Source of the DNA: Pollenia angustigena
Lineage: Eukaryota; Arthropoda; Insecta; Diptera; Polleniidae
Reading direction: 5' to 3'
Assembly: GCA_930367215.1 (NCBI GenBank)
Contig: OV884057.1
Coordinates: 103,193,284-103,257,283, forward strand
DNA: 64,000 bases
Below, in pieces: positions 34,493 to 45,778 of this stretch (its first letter is position 1; each line of letters begins with the position of its first letter). A program made the position numbers and the translations under genes. The notes beneath the pieces were generated by a model. That model saw only the letters and a list, made by a program, of their open reading frames with translations. It did not search any database and was not told where the DNA came from.

Positions 34493-34704
34493 GGACCATA
34501 CATACGTACTCTTTTTTAGAAGACAAACATCTATTTGAACTGGCTGTCATCTATAAAATTTGTGTCCTCTCTTTGTCATCTTTTTTCATAGTCTGTCATC
34601 TTTATTTTTAAAAGCATGTTTAATATTTGTTTTTATTTTTATATATTAATATTAATTATATTTCACTGCGGTCACCGTTGTATGGAAAATGTCGTGACAT
34701 GCTT
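34493..34704 (+). repeat. Dispersed repeat piece, partner of 28671-28890
   Basis: Same order of motifs as the left copy, including CATACGTACTCTTTTTTAGA, CTGGCTGTCATCTATAAAAT and TATGGAAAATGTCGTGACAT, with some indels. An inverted-type piece follows at 34730-34890. Confidence 0.6.
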
Positions 34705-35159
34705 ATATTTACACGATTATTTTAAAATGTCCATTTTTCGAATATGAAATAAACCGGTTATTTAAGTATTATAAACCGGCTATTTTTTTTTTTTTTTTAA
34801 CAATGTGTAATTTATATACGTTTTCCTTACCTTTGTTGCAACTGTACCTGTAATTTAGGTATGTTTCTAATTTTAATTTTGGGCATACTTAAACTTTTTA
34901 CGCAGCTTCAAACAAAAAAAAAAAAAAAAAGGGTGATAAAAAATTAAAAAGTTATATATAAAAAGTCTCGGAAACTCATAGTTTTTGACTTATGGACTCT
35001 GAAGTTTTAAGATAATATAAAGCAATTTCGTAGAGTTGGCAACACTGGTGTTATGTGCGATTAGATAATAAAGATATTCTGTAATGTTAGTGTGATATTT
35101 TTCATTAATTAAATATTTTCATCAATGTATTTTTAGGCGATCAACAAATTTGGTCTGAA

Positions 35160-35405
35160 ATGAGTTTGTATAATGATTTAATCTTTGATCAAATTATTGA
35201 CCTGATTCAACTTTCTGACGACGAACTACCTATTTGTGAAGTTCTTAGCATTAAAGAAAATGAGAACGATTTAGAGTTTTTAAATGATATTAACAATGAG
35301 TTCAATTACAACTACTGGCCCGATACAAAGGACTTTAAAGGAGAAGCTGAAGCTGACATACATTTTTATTTGGAAAAACCTCTTGTAAATGAAGATGAAT
35401 TTTAA
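35160..35405 (+). CDS. Small acidic protein, unknown function
   Basis: 81 codons from ATG, rich in Asp/Glu (DDELPICEVL, KENENDLEFLNDINNEF). I do not recognise a family. A possible splice acceptor (TATTTTTAG, ending 35137) lies 22 bp upstream, and the frame is open from there (DQQIWSEM...), so this could be the last exon of a larger gene. It lies in otherwise gene-free AT-rich sequence. It may be a transposon accessory frame or a chance ORF. Confidence 0.35.
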   Translation: MSLYNDLIFDQIIDLIQLSDDELPICEVLSIKENENDLEFLNDINNEFNYNYWPDTKDFKGEAEADIHFYLEKPLVNEDEF

Positions 35406-36060
35406 TTTTATTGCAATACATGATTTTTTTTAAGAAATATTCTCGATTTCAAAAATTTTATATTATAATAATAAAAAATGTACATCAAAAATCGATTTTG
35501 GTGCGAGGTTATTTAGCACAACGATTTTATTATTTTTGAAAAATAAAAAATTGTTTGCATTATGAATCATTGAATTAAATTTGTAGTTGAAGTAAAAATT
35601 TACACTCTTAAGGATCAGTTAGCCGGGAGTAACAGTTACGTTGAAAATCAGCTGATTCATTTTGTTGTATGCAAAGCAGTGTTGCCAAAACTTGGTGACC
35701 AAAAATGGCTAAATTTACGGGGAAAAATGGGCTAAAATGGCTAAAAGCTTTTTTAAATAAAAACACATTAAACTTCAATAAAAAAAAACAGAAATAATTT
35801 ATTTTAAGTTATTTACGATGAAATTGTGAGTTAAGATCAATTTGTTAAATAAGAATAAACGTTAATTAATATTAAAATAAATTAATATTAAAAAATTAAA
35901 CCATCGAAAAATTCGATGACGTTATTGTTCATCTAATATAGGAATCATCCATTAGTTAAAAATAATCATAAGTTTTAAATAATTTGAAGGTAAATCATAA
36001 TCACGACAACATTTATCCAACCTTTTGAGTCCAGATCCACACTAAAAAAAATAAATAAAA

Positions 36061-36375
36061 AAGTATAGTCGGTTAAGCCCGACTTTATGATACCCTACAC
36101 CACATTAGAACCTTTGTACCAAATTTTATCAAATAATCTCTAAATTGCGACCTGTACTTTGCGCACAAGGTTTACATGGACAGCTAGCCAGCCGGACAAA
36201 CATCGTTAATTCGACTCAGAAAGTGATTCCAAGTCAATCGGTATACATACTTAAAGGTGGGCTAAGGACTAATATTTTAAGGTGTTACAGACATCAGCAC
36301 AAACGCATAGTACCCTATCCACTATTGTGGTGGTGGTATAAATATTGTATTGTTATGGTAAAAATATTAACCTTA
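36061..36375 (+). repeat. Dispersed dipteran-type noncoding repeat
   Basis: It starts AGTATAGTCGGTTAAGCCCG with ATACCCTACACCAC, has ACTCAGAAAGTGATTCCAAG and GTGTTACAGACATCAGCAC inside, and ends TACCCTATCCACTATTGTGG. I know this motif order as a very common intergenic repeat in fly genomes, but its class is not clear to me. It supports a dipteran origin. Confidence 0.55.
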
Positions 36376-36420
36376 TTGATAAAATCGAATTAACGGTTGC
36401 TTAATGTAACCTATTTCTAA

Positions 36421-36560
36421 AATTACTTTTAACGATGTTTACTTGGCTAAACACCCTCTCTACTTCAGTATTAGACCATGGAAGTGAGAGCAATTCTGAA
36501 ATTTCTAAAACAATTTTGATACCGCCTGCATCCCTTTATTGAAATACTTGCAACCAGAAA
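36421..36560 (-). pseudogene. hAT transposase C-terminal dimerisation remnant
   Basis: Translation on the minus strand gives EISELLSLPWSNTEVERVFS followed by QVNIVKSNF, the conserved end of hAT transposases (consensus around LP.SNAEVERVFSQ). Only about 40 codons remain. It belongs to the degenerate element around it. Confidence 0.75.
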
Positions 36561-37712
36561 GAAACAGCGATGTTTGTGTTGATCCATTTTATAAATTTAA
36601 TAGTGGAATACTGTTCCTTTATTTTGAAAGATGTTTCAGCGTCATAGTTTATAGCGATTTTCAACATTTGTAAAAGTTGTGAATTAAATTAAAGACGTTT
36701 TAGTTGTTCAAAATGTTTATATTACTTTTATAAATTTTTATAATAAAATAAAAATTATTCTTTTAAAAGAAAAACGGCAAAAAAAATTTATGGCTAAACA
36801 AGTTGATAAATGGCTAATGGCTAAACTCATTTTATAATGGCTAAACAGGGTAAAAATTGCTAAATCTAACCACTAAATGGCTAAAAATTAAGCAATTAGA
36901 AAGATTACAGTTAGCAGTAAGATGTTACGTCTCAATCTTTAAGAAATAGATTGGTCTTACTTTTTTACGGTAAGGCTACTGTTACTATTACTCCCGGCTA
37001 ACTGAGCCTTTATGGCTTATGCATCAGTGAATGATTAAGCGCTAGCTTAGTTAAACTAACCTCAAGTTTGTATTTAGTTTTAACTCTTCGGCTATACAGG
37101 GGTGTGCAGTAGGGATGCCAAACGGGAAATCCCAAATCCCAGGATTTTTCGTAATTTTTAATATATCAAGTTTTGTGTACAAAAATTTTCGTTTTTATTG
37201 AATTTTTATACTCTTGTAATGTTCTATTATGTAAATAAAGAACACAAGCGCAAGCCTTGATCAAAGTTAATTGATTGATTTTTATTTACAAGTTATTTGT
37301 CTTATATACTACTTATGAGAATAAAGATTAACCTAATATTGAATTACTTTACAAAATTTCACTCAATTACGTACTTAGCACTAACTTACATACAAATATA
37401 CATACATACAAATATACAAACATACAAATATACAGTATTGTAACAGGCACACATAAATAATTGAGTCATTTTATTATTTTCAATATTATTGTATTTTTGC
37501 TTTGAGTGGTGTTCAGTGTATCATACAAATTCTTTAAAGAGAAGAATTTGTTAGTTCAGCAGAAATTATTAAAATGTTCTTTGATTTATTTTTGTCACTA
37601 TGAGTAAGCGAGCGTTGACCGTTGTTTATTTAAAATATCATATCGCCCAAAAGAATTTATGCTTGCGACAAAGTAAAAACAATTTGGTTTTTTACTGACC
37701 TATCTTAATACT

Positions 37713-40700
37713 GGGTAAAAACATATGAAATCAACCAATGAGTTGACCGCACCGATTTCGAATTGGATGAAATTTGGTACGAAGGGAAAGTTAAACATAA
37801 TAATAGCGTTTGCTAACTTTCAGTGTCTTAGCTCTCCTACTTTCAGAATTATGGCCATTCCAAGTTGGACGAAATCAATAAAAATGCACTCAGATGCCTT
37901 AACACAATTTTTAATAACTCGAAAAGTATTCATTGTACGCTAATATAAAAGGGCTCATTTTACAGACAAAAACATGCGCCATTCCAAAAAAAAATTTTTT
38001 TTTTTAATTTTCGATCAAGGATAATGTAAATAAAAAAAGGACTAAAATTTCCAAAGGATATATCTCGAAAATCAATATTTTTAAAAATTTCAAAAAAATA
38101 TATGTTAATTCTTATTATGTTTTGTACAAGTCTGCCAAATTTCAATGTGGAGTCTTTATTACAACATGAGTTATTAAGAAAAACGCAGGCGAAGGTTTAT
38201 GTATGTATTTCATGAAATGTACCAAAATACAAAAAGGTGACAAATTACAAAAAGAAGGACAACTCAAATGTAACGGAACTTTTTCGACTTTTCTTTGCTT
38301 AAACTCTTTTTCTCCATTGCTAAACCTTTAATAAAAAGTACAACATAATGTATTATCATTATTAAACACTTTATTACAGCATATTTATTTATTTCTGAAG
38401 GATTCCTATTAAAAAATCTGCATCTGCCGAGTAACGCTTGACTTAAATTTTTTTTTTTATCTACAGGTTCAATAGAATGCAGCTTTTGAGTTCCAGGAAT
38501 AGTACGCAAATCTTTAAAACGAATTTGAAGGAACCGTGCTTTTTCTTCGTGGTCTTTTAGAGTTAAAAACTCGAAATTAAAGTTCAAAAGATTTTGCAGG
38601 CACCATTCATATAATTGTTTTGGAGTAGTTATTTGACCTTGTAATGGACGCTGTAAACTAGCTCGACGTGCCTCTCTCTTTACGGTACCTCCAAGACCGT
38701 CTTTTGGGCCTTTTCCATGGCTTGTTGCAAAAAAATGCCACTCAGCATTACATCCAAAATCTTCCATATGATAACATAAATTGATAAAGTTCTTTTTATT
38801 TTTAAACTGGGCACCACTACCGTCTGAAAAATACGTGATTTTCTTCGGGGTTGTTTTAAACTTTTTTCTTAAAAATACATTCAGGTGGCGATGGAACAGG
38901 TGAACAGCTACAGAATCGTGTACAAGACAATCAGATTTTATTATGAAGTTTGTATGTTGTGTTTTTCCATCTGATTTAAAATAAATAGCAATTGGGTATA
39001 AAGTGGCCTGAGAGTTGTTCCAGTGAAATCCCTGGACTGCATCCTGAATAGTAAAAGAAGCATTTTCTGAAAAATCGCAAACTGCTATATGCTCATTTTC
39101 TTCCAAATTTGATTTTCTTTCGCTCAGATATGCTGCCTGCTGTTTTGCAATAAATGAATGAGGTAATAGAATTTGAAGCTTTTCACACAGGGAATCCACA
39201 AAAACGTCGGCTTGGCCAATCATGGTCTCCAAATTATCCCTATCTACACTAACCCATTGTTTATATGTTATTTCATCTATATCATATTGCTCTAGTAATT
39301 GATTTAGTTTTGCTTTTTAATTTTCAATTCCTGGACACTTGTTACATTTACGTAAGTGACACTTTGAAGAAGATGGAATGCATGTCATTTGTTTCAAACA
39401 ATCTTTGTAACATTCAAGCTGATAATTCGGAACACCAGCAGTTAATTTTTTTAAATTTATAGCAACAATCATCAGCTTCACATTTTGATGCTTTGTACAA
39501 ACACACACGTTATGAGATCCACTCGCATTTGCTAGAATTATATTCCTCGGACGAAGTTGGCAAAACTTGGAAATACCTATTTTTATTCCATCATGTCGTT
39601 CCTTGAATAAGGCGTACATTTCTCTTAAGTTTCCAACCAAAAGTCTTTTATTTTTCCTGACTTTTGTACCATTTTCAAAAACAGACACGAAATCTTTCTG
39701 TCCGGGCATACACCTGCTGACGTCATCGGATTCATAAAATGATTTTACTAAACTGCTCGTCACTGGTGAAATTTGACTCCCAGTTTTGCGTTAGGCGTAC
39801 TCATCACACCCTTTGTTTCAACCAAATGCTTAACTTTTCGCGCGATATAGTTTGTAACCAGGAATTCTTCCTCAATTTTATGTATTGTCCAGCTTTTTGC
39901 TAAAATTGTTAGCAGTTGGATTTTCTCACTATGTTTTGTTAATGTTTTAAACTTTTCTTTTAATTGTTCTATTATTTCGGATTGTGGGCACATATGCGAA
40001 GTTGATTGTGCTGAACCGTGGAAAATTTTGTCTTGAATCGAATCACTTATTTTCCTGAATTTTGCATCTCTGTACCGTTTTTCATGTAACTTCTTCTTTT
40101 TTATCGGAGATTGTTCCACATACGGTAAAGATTGGTTTAATTTTGAAATAGCAACTTCTTCCGTGCCTGACGCAATGTCATCTTCTTCCGTGCCTGACGC
40201 AATGCCATCGAAAGTATCTACATTTTCGTTTATGTCTGAACCTTCTTCCAAATAAGATTTATTAGATGTCTTCACATGCGAAAATTTTATTCTACATGTC
40301 CCACAAATTTTATTTGAGATCGTAATGTTTTTATCCTTAGTATACTGTAGCATCCATTCTTGGACTTGTCTTGAACTTTTATTGCACCCAGTGTGACCGG
40401 ATTTTTTAAAAGGATTACGCAAAATGTTGAATTGAATGGCATTTTTTTTATTTAAATAACACAACCGAATGAATTGTGCACGACTTTTTTGTATTGACAA
40501 TAATTATAATTTATTTAAATATTTAGACTCTTTTTTTTGCCTTTTCAAACGATCAAGTCACTTTAACACTATAACACTTTGACGTTTAGCACTTATGAAA
40601 TCTAGTATTCTGAACTATTAATACTGTTATAGATTTCAGGTAAAAAAATAAACGCCTTGCTTTTCTTGAATTGGAAAATTTGCGTGAACTTCGGGTCATA

Positions 40701-41392
40701 AAATGTTTTTTAAATAGGTACTGAATTTGCTACTGCCAATAAGCCGGCCACAGGCTTAAAATATTTGTAAATTTTTTGTGTGAACAGGCAATAAATATTT
40801 CGCCTAGGTTATAAAGTCGAAAAAGTTCCGTTACATTTGATTTGTCCTTCTTTTTGTAATTTGTCACCTTTTTGTATTTTGGTACATTTCATGAAATACA
40901 TAAACCTTCGCCTGCTTTCTTCTTAATAACTCATGTTGTAATAAAGACTCCACATTGAAATTTGGCAGACTAGTACAAAACATAATAAGAATTAACATAT
41001 ATTTTTTTGAAATTTTTAAAAATATTGATTTTCGAGATATATCCTTTGGAAATTTTAGTCCTTTTTTTATTTACATTATCCTTGATCGAAAATTAAAAAA
41101 AAAATTTTTGGAATGGCGCATGTTTTTGTCTGTAAAATGATCCCTTTATTATTAACGTACAATGAATACTTTTCGAGATATTAAAAATTGTGTTAAGGTA
41201 TCTGAGTGCATTTTTATTGAGTTTTGCCAACTTGGAATGGCCATAATTCTGAAAGTTGGAAGGCTATATGTCTGAAAGTTGGCAAATATTATTGTGCCGA
41301 TCCATAGATCATGTGTACAAAATTTTATCAAATTTGGAGGTGCTGAGGTCAGAACTGTTAATATTTTCGGTTGATTTCATATGTTTTTACCC
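37713..41392 (-). mobile_element. 3.68-kb Sola-like DNA transposon with ~0.57-kb terminal inverted repeats
   Basis: The inverted repeats (37713-38290 and 40820-41392) both begin GGGTAAAAACATATGAAATC. They share long stretches such as ATCCTTTGGAAATTTTAGTCC with indels. A 4-bp duplication TACT flanks it (37709-37712 / 41393-41396). A transposase gene fills the middle. The Sola assignment rests on the 4-bp duplication and transposase style and is tentative. Confidence 0.75.
38264..40500 (-). pseudogene. Sola-like DDE transposase, one frameshift and one nonsense
   Basis: Three collinear open segments of about 246, 148 and 350 codons. The first has Cys-rich and helical regions, the second a Cys/His-rich region (CHLRKCNKCPG). 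The third is the catalytic part, with VCDFSENASF, FSDGSGAQFKNKKNF and SHGKGPKDGLGGTVKREA. A frameshift near 39765 separates segments 1 and 2, and an in-frame TAA near 39317 separates 2 and 3. The open frame starts at a TTG codon, so the real start or a 5' exon is unclear. Confidence 0.75.
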
Positions 41393-41928
41393 TACTGCAA
41401 GTCAATTTGTTTATATTCTGCAAGCGGTACATTTTGTTTAACAAGTAAAAGAATGTGTTTGTTTACTATTGCAAAGAATGTATTAAGTGGAATTGTGTGG
41501 ATACACTACACTCTATACAAAAAAAATTATAAAAAATTATATTTCAGTTGTATTTTTAATTTTTATAATTCTTATTTTTCTTTTTTAAAAATATATGTTA
41601 TCTTCTTATATATAAATACGGGAACAATTTTTTTGTGGATGATTTTTAAGTATCTGATCGTCCACCGATTTTAATGAAACATACATCGTTTTAAAGGAAT
41701 TTGTGTGTAGATATGCACAATACATTTTTATTCTAAATTTTTTGAATTAAAGTGTTTGAAAAGCGTTTTAAATTATCTTACAGACATTCGTACAAAGTTG
41801 GGTTAATAGTGCATTTTTGCCGTTCTCTTAAAATGTGTATGTTTTTGTTGTATAACGCACAGGTTTTCTCGAAATTAAATGTCGAGTGGTCGAACTTCGG
41901 ACACTGGGCGATCCTAGTATATATAATC

Positions 41929-42066
41929 ACCCTTATCGTGTTTGGCGTATTTAAAATACGCCTACGACAGTTTGGTAATAGATTAAAGGAAATAAGTTCA
42001 CGTTCTCTTTAATCTATTACCAAACAGTCGTAGGCGTTTTTAAAATACGCCAAGCACGATAAGGGT
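41929..42066. mobile_element. 138-bp palindromic MITE
   Basis: Arms of about 58 bp, starting ACCCTTATCGTG and containing TACGCCTACGAC, surround a 20-bp loop. Apart from small indels the arms match. It is inserted within the hAT-type element. No coding capacity. Confidence 0.75.
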
Positions 42067-42240
42067 AAATACCTTTTGAAAATTCATAAATAAATAGTGT
42101 TGTTTATTTAAAAACTCCCGAAATCCCGGGATTTCTCTAAAATCAATGCCGATTGGCATCCCTAGTGTGCTGGAAACCGAAAACGTAAAACGCAAGAATT
42201 TGGAAGTTGTTTTTAATTCACTTTTAATCTAATTGTTATA

Positions 42241-42809
42241 CAGTTGAACTTCTATAAGTCGAACTTCTGTAAGTCGAAATTTCTTTAAGTCGAAGGGAAT
42301 CTCTTGGCAATAGCGATAGACAGGCTAATTAACATGATTTTGTTTCTATAACTTGATTTTGTTTCTATAACTTGAACTCTTGACCTTCTTTATCTTGAAT
42401 TTTTCTATAACTCAAATTAAAATAGTTGCACCACGCGTGGCCACACTTCCACAAGTCAATATTTTTCAAAAAATTTTTTGCAATCTTAAATTTTTGTTTT
42501 ATTTAAAACTAATTAGCATTTTAAATATGACATTTATCTTCAGTTTAATATTATTTGATAAATCTAAATTCAATAATTCAAGTTTTTCAAATTTTGCACG
42601 TAAACACTTATCAAATCACACAATATTTTATTAAATGAAATCTTTAAATATGTACAAATGTATTTGTACGAAATAAAATTTAAATGACATAAATACTGAA
42701 CGAATTTGATTTTTGTTGTGCATTTATTACAAAATTCTCTAAATTGAAGTTTCTGTAAGTTGAACTTTTTTGCCGGGATAATGAGTTTCGAGTTATAGAA
42801 GTTCAACTG
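42241..42809. mobile_element. 569-bp pogo-like MITE, TA target
   Basis: Ends CAGTTGAACTTCTATAA and its complement, each flanked by TA (42239-42240, 42810-42811). Internal TTGAAGTTTCTGTAAGTTGA-like repeats occur. TA duplication plus a CAGTTGAAC terminus is typical of pogo/Tigger-type Tc1-mariner elements. There is no transposase. Confidence 0.82.
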
Positions 42810-42938
42810 TATTTTTAAAACCTTTAGCTTCACTTTGGTCAAATAGGAGGTAAGTTCAAAATTTTAAATTTATTAAAATAAATGTATAAAAATCGTAAAT
42901 AATATAATAAAGTAAATACTAATTAATTTATTTGTAGA

Positions 42939-43863
42939 ATGGACTTTAACTCTGCCCTAAAAAGCTGTCGTGCATCGGCCGAGCAACTGAACTATATGGC
43001 CGATTTCATGCTGGAGAATAAGGGGCTGGCTGGTGGAAAATTCCAGAAAATACACGGCAAATTGGAGTCCCAAAAAAAGTGGTCGCAATTAGCGGAAACG
43101 CTAAATAGTTTTGCGGAGCTGTGAAGTCAGTTGACCAATGGCATACGGTAAGTTTACTTTGTAAAATATTTAGTAATGTGCACATAATTGATGCTTATTT
43201 TTTTTATATGAAAAGGTATGGAGAGACCTCAAATCGCGTACCAGTATAAAGGTCCGCGACCGGAAAAGGCGGCAGGCGTTGACTGGCAATAACGCAAGAG
43301 CCCGCGACGGAGCTGGAAATGCGAGTCATTTCCTTAATTGGAAATGACTACATTGAAGGTAGTGAAGTTGTCGCTGAAAATGTACCTATAAGTGAAGTAA
43401 GTTAAATAAATTTGTTTTTAAACATAACAAAAATTAATTTTAACTTATTTTTGATTAAGGAAGAAAGGATTAAGGCAACTACGTATGGAAGAGGGAAGCG
43501 AAAGCATCTTTGATGACCTTCCAAGCACGTCAGGTATGCCTGACTCAGTCAGGACCCCTGTCAGTGTAAGAAATACGCCACAAAGAGGGAGAAAGAAAAA
43601 AACCAACGATGCAGAAGTGCAGGAAACATTTTTGGAGATCGCTAAACAGCAAGCCGATTCTCTTAAGGTACTTTTTAAAACATGCCAAATTGTTTATAAA
43701 ATAATAACATTTGTTATATTTGTAACAGATGCTAGCTGAAACAAGCGCATCTAATTCCGAGGCGACGAAGAAGATGGCAGAGGCTATTGCAGCCATGGCT
43801 ACAGTCTTGAAGCATATGGCCGATGCTGCGAATAATTTAGCAAATGCCCTTAATAAGCTTTAA
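42939..43863 (+). pseudogene. Harbinger Myb/SANT-like (Zeste-type) accessory gene, frameshifted
   Basis: The first exon starts MDFNSALKSCRASAEQLNYM with a Zeste/Myb-like domain (DFMLENKGLAGGKF, KKWSQLAETLNS). Introns at about 43148-43216, 43399-43459 and 43667-43729 have GT-AG ends. Exon 2 continues VWRDLKSRTSIKVRDRKRRQ; exon 3 has MEEGSESIFDDLPSTSG. Single-base slips near 43115 and near 43285 break the frame. It would recruit the nuclease to the transposon ends. It converges with the transposase gene at 44240-45531. Confidence 0.75.
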
Positions 43864-43877
43864 TAATTTTAATTTTT

Positions 43878-44215
43878 AGATCTTAAGTTTTGAAGTTCCT
43901 TATTTTTGTTTTTTATTTATCTCTTTTTTGTTTTATTAAATTAATATCTTTTTTTAGATTGTAAGTTTTGAAGTTCCTTATTTTTGTTTTTTATTTATTT
44001 CAGTTTTTTTATTAAATTAATTTTTTTTTAGATTGTAGGTTTTGAAGTTCCTTATTTTTGTTTTTTGTTTATTTCTGTTTTTTTTTATTAAATTAATTTT
44101 TTTTTTAGATTTTAAGTTTTAAAGATTCTTATTTTTGTTTTTTATTCTTTTTTTAGATTGTAAGTTTTGAAGTTCCTTTTTTTTGTTTTTTATTATTTTT
44201 ATTCATTTCTGAAAA
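43878..44215. repeat. Short tandem repeats between the two Harbinger genes
   Basis: About five imperfect copies of a 55-70 bp unit containing TTGTAAGTTTTGAAGTTCC and TTATTTTTGTTTTTTATT. They lie between the convergent genes and may be an expanded 3' end/poly-A region. Confidence 0.75.
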
Positions 44216-44239
44216 TCTTTATTTTTATGTATTTTGTTT

Positions 44240-45531
44240 TTACCTGAATTTATAATAATAAAAGACTGAATTACCATTTGAATTTTTGCAGTTATTATTG
44301 AAATAAAAAATATTATTAATTTTCAACAATGATAAATTTTTAAGAACTAAATTTGTAAAATGGTTCGCTATAAGACGTTCTTGAACACGCTTTGCTATTG
44401 ATGACGGTGCTTCGGTTGCATAGCTGTTGATGTGTGACTCAAGGAATTCATATTCAAATGCGCTTCCCTGTTGGTGTAAATTCCTGTTATGAAGCACTGC
44501 GCAAGCGTTCACAATTTTTCCAGTAAAGCCTGGATCATACAAAAGAGTCCTTTGTTGCGAAGTCTCAACGGGATTTCGTGCTTTGCACAGTGCTTCGTTA
44601 TAACGAAATTTAGGACTCCCCTCTGGTTGGTTTGCTAGGGGAGTCATAAGCCATGGCTCCAATTGGTAACCAGAATCACCTACAGACATACATATGATTT
44701 AAAATATCTACCCTTTTTTGTTAATATTTTCCAATTAAAAAAAGCTTACCAGTGAGAAACATATGGTTTCCATTTTCAAAATTTCTCTGCATCACCCTTC
44801 GTACTGCACAACAGCTCCAAATGTAGGAATCATGCCTTGCCCCAGGAAACCTTGCGTTAACATTTAAAATTTTTAAATTTGGATCACATATCTAAAATAA
44901 ATACTTATATGAGCATAAGAGGAACTAATGCAATACATTTTTCTTACCATTTGAACATTGATAGAGTGATAGCCATGATGGTTGACATATGCCTCTTCAT
45001 GAATTTTTGGCGCCAATATGGACACATGTGTGCAATCAATATCACCTATAGTACCACCTACAAACGGAGAAGAAGATAAGACAAATGTTATTTTTCCGGC
45101 CTGCCGTTCCACTTGGGTCATTGGAAACCTAACAGTTGTAAAAAACATGCTGCTATTTATAACATCTGTTACACGGTGAATGCAACGGCTTACAGACGTT
45201 TGGCTCATTGATATATCCCAATGTTCCCCTACTGGTCGTTGATAGCATCCAGTTGCATAAAAACGCAAGGTTGCGAGAACCTATACACAAGAAAATTTTA
45301 TATTTTTTGTTTTTCTGTAGTTAGTGCAGTTATTCTTGTGCCTCTTAAACTACTGTCAAGCTCCGAAACTATATAATCTACTAACTCTAGACTTAAACGA
45401 TAAAGTTTTTGAAACTCTGTAGGTGGCAGATGAAAAGGAGTGTCTACATCTCGCAGCAAACGCCGACTTTCACTTCTATTGCTTATGGGCTCTTCGGTTG
45501 ATAAGCTATATCCCAAATATTCAAAAGCCAT
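44240..45531 (-). pseudogene. PIF/Harbinger nuclease (HARBI1-like), intron-containing, decayed
   Basis: ATG at 45531. Catalytic motifs of the DDE_Tnp_4 family: GDIDCTHVSIL, ARFPGARHDSYIW, then GDSGYQLEPWLMTP, with KIVNACAVLHNRNLH near the end. GT-AG introns are visible at about 44954-44892 and 44752-44690. Exon 1 reaches LTTEKQK, where a 26-bp segment with stops precedes VLATLRFYATG. After ARNPVE about 20 residues are missing before YDPGFTGK, the region holding the conserved ERxFG-like motif, so it is probably inactive. It forms a two-gene element with the Myb-like gene. Confidence 0.82.
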
Positions 45532-45778
45532 TAGTAGATCGAATTCTTTAAAATTTGTTTTCTTTTTAATTGTTTTTATTTAACAACTACAAAATTGTTG
45601 TCGTTTATTTAACAACTCAGCTGATTGCAAACAATAACAAGTGTTGCTTAATAAGTTCGAGAATAGCAATATCGCTTAATCAGTTGTTTAGTTTTATAAC
45701 AATGACAAGTGTTGTTAAAATAAGTTACAGAATTCCACTACTGCTATACACTCTTCTGTAGCATTTTAATAACGAGCA

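Larger units (their letters stand above)
35610..37012. mobile_element. TIR element remnant with nested hAT sequence
   Basis: The left end has CAGTTAGCCGGGAGTAAC (35616). The right end carries the complement TTACTCCCGGCTAACTG (ending 37004). No clean target duplication is visible. Inside are a hAT-like end CAGTGTTGCCAAAACTTGG (35677), clusters of ATGGCTAAA on both sides, a dispersed repeat (36061-36375) and a transposase remnant. Confidence 0.6.
37110..42164. mobile_element. 5.06-kb hAT-type element with nested insertions
   Basis: Ends TAGGGATGCCAA...TTGGCATCCCTA, close to the Ac-type hAT terminus. It is flanked by an 8-bp duplication GTGTGCAG (37102-37109) / GTGTGCTG (42165-42172), one mismatch. 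Subterminal GGGAAATCCC-like repeats lie at both ends. No hAT transposase is visible inside, so it is non-autonomous. The interior holds a Sola-like transposon and a palindromic MITE. Confidence 0.82.

Noticed and set aside
37205..37450. Possible solo LTR starting TGTAATGTTC and ending GTATTGTAACA
   Set aside because: No matching target duplication or second copy, and it ends in a CATACAAATATA microsatellite. Support is too weak.
41381..41674. 97-codon plus-strand frame rich in Phe/Tyr
   Set aside because: It starts outside and crosses the border of the Sola-like element, and its composition follows from AT-rich DNA.
42505..42842. Small frames in the pogo-like MITE
   Set aside because: They cross the TIRs and have AT-driven composition without transposase motifs.
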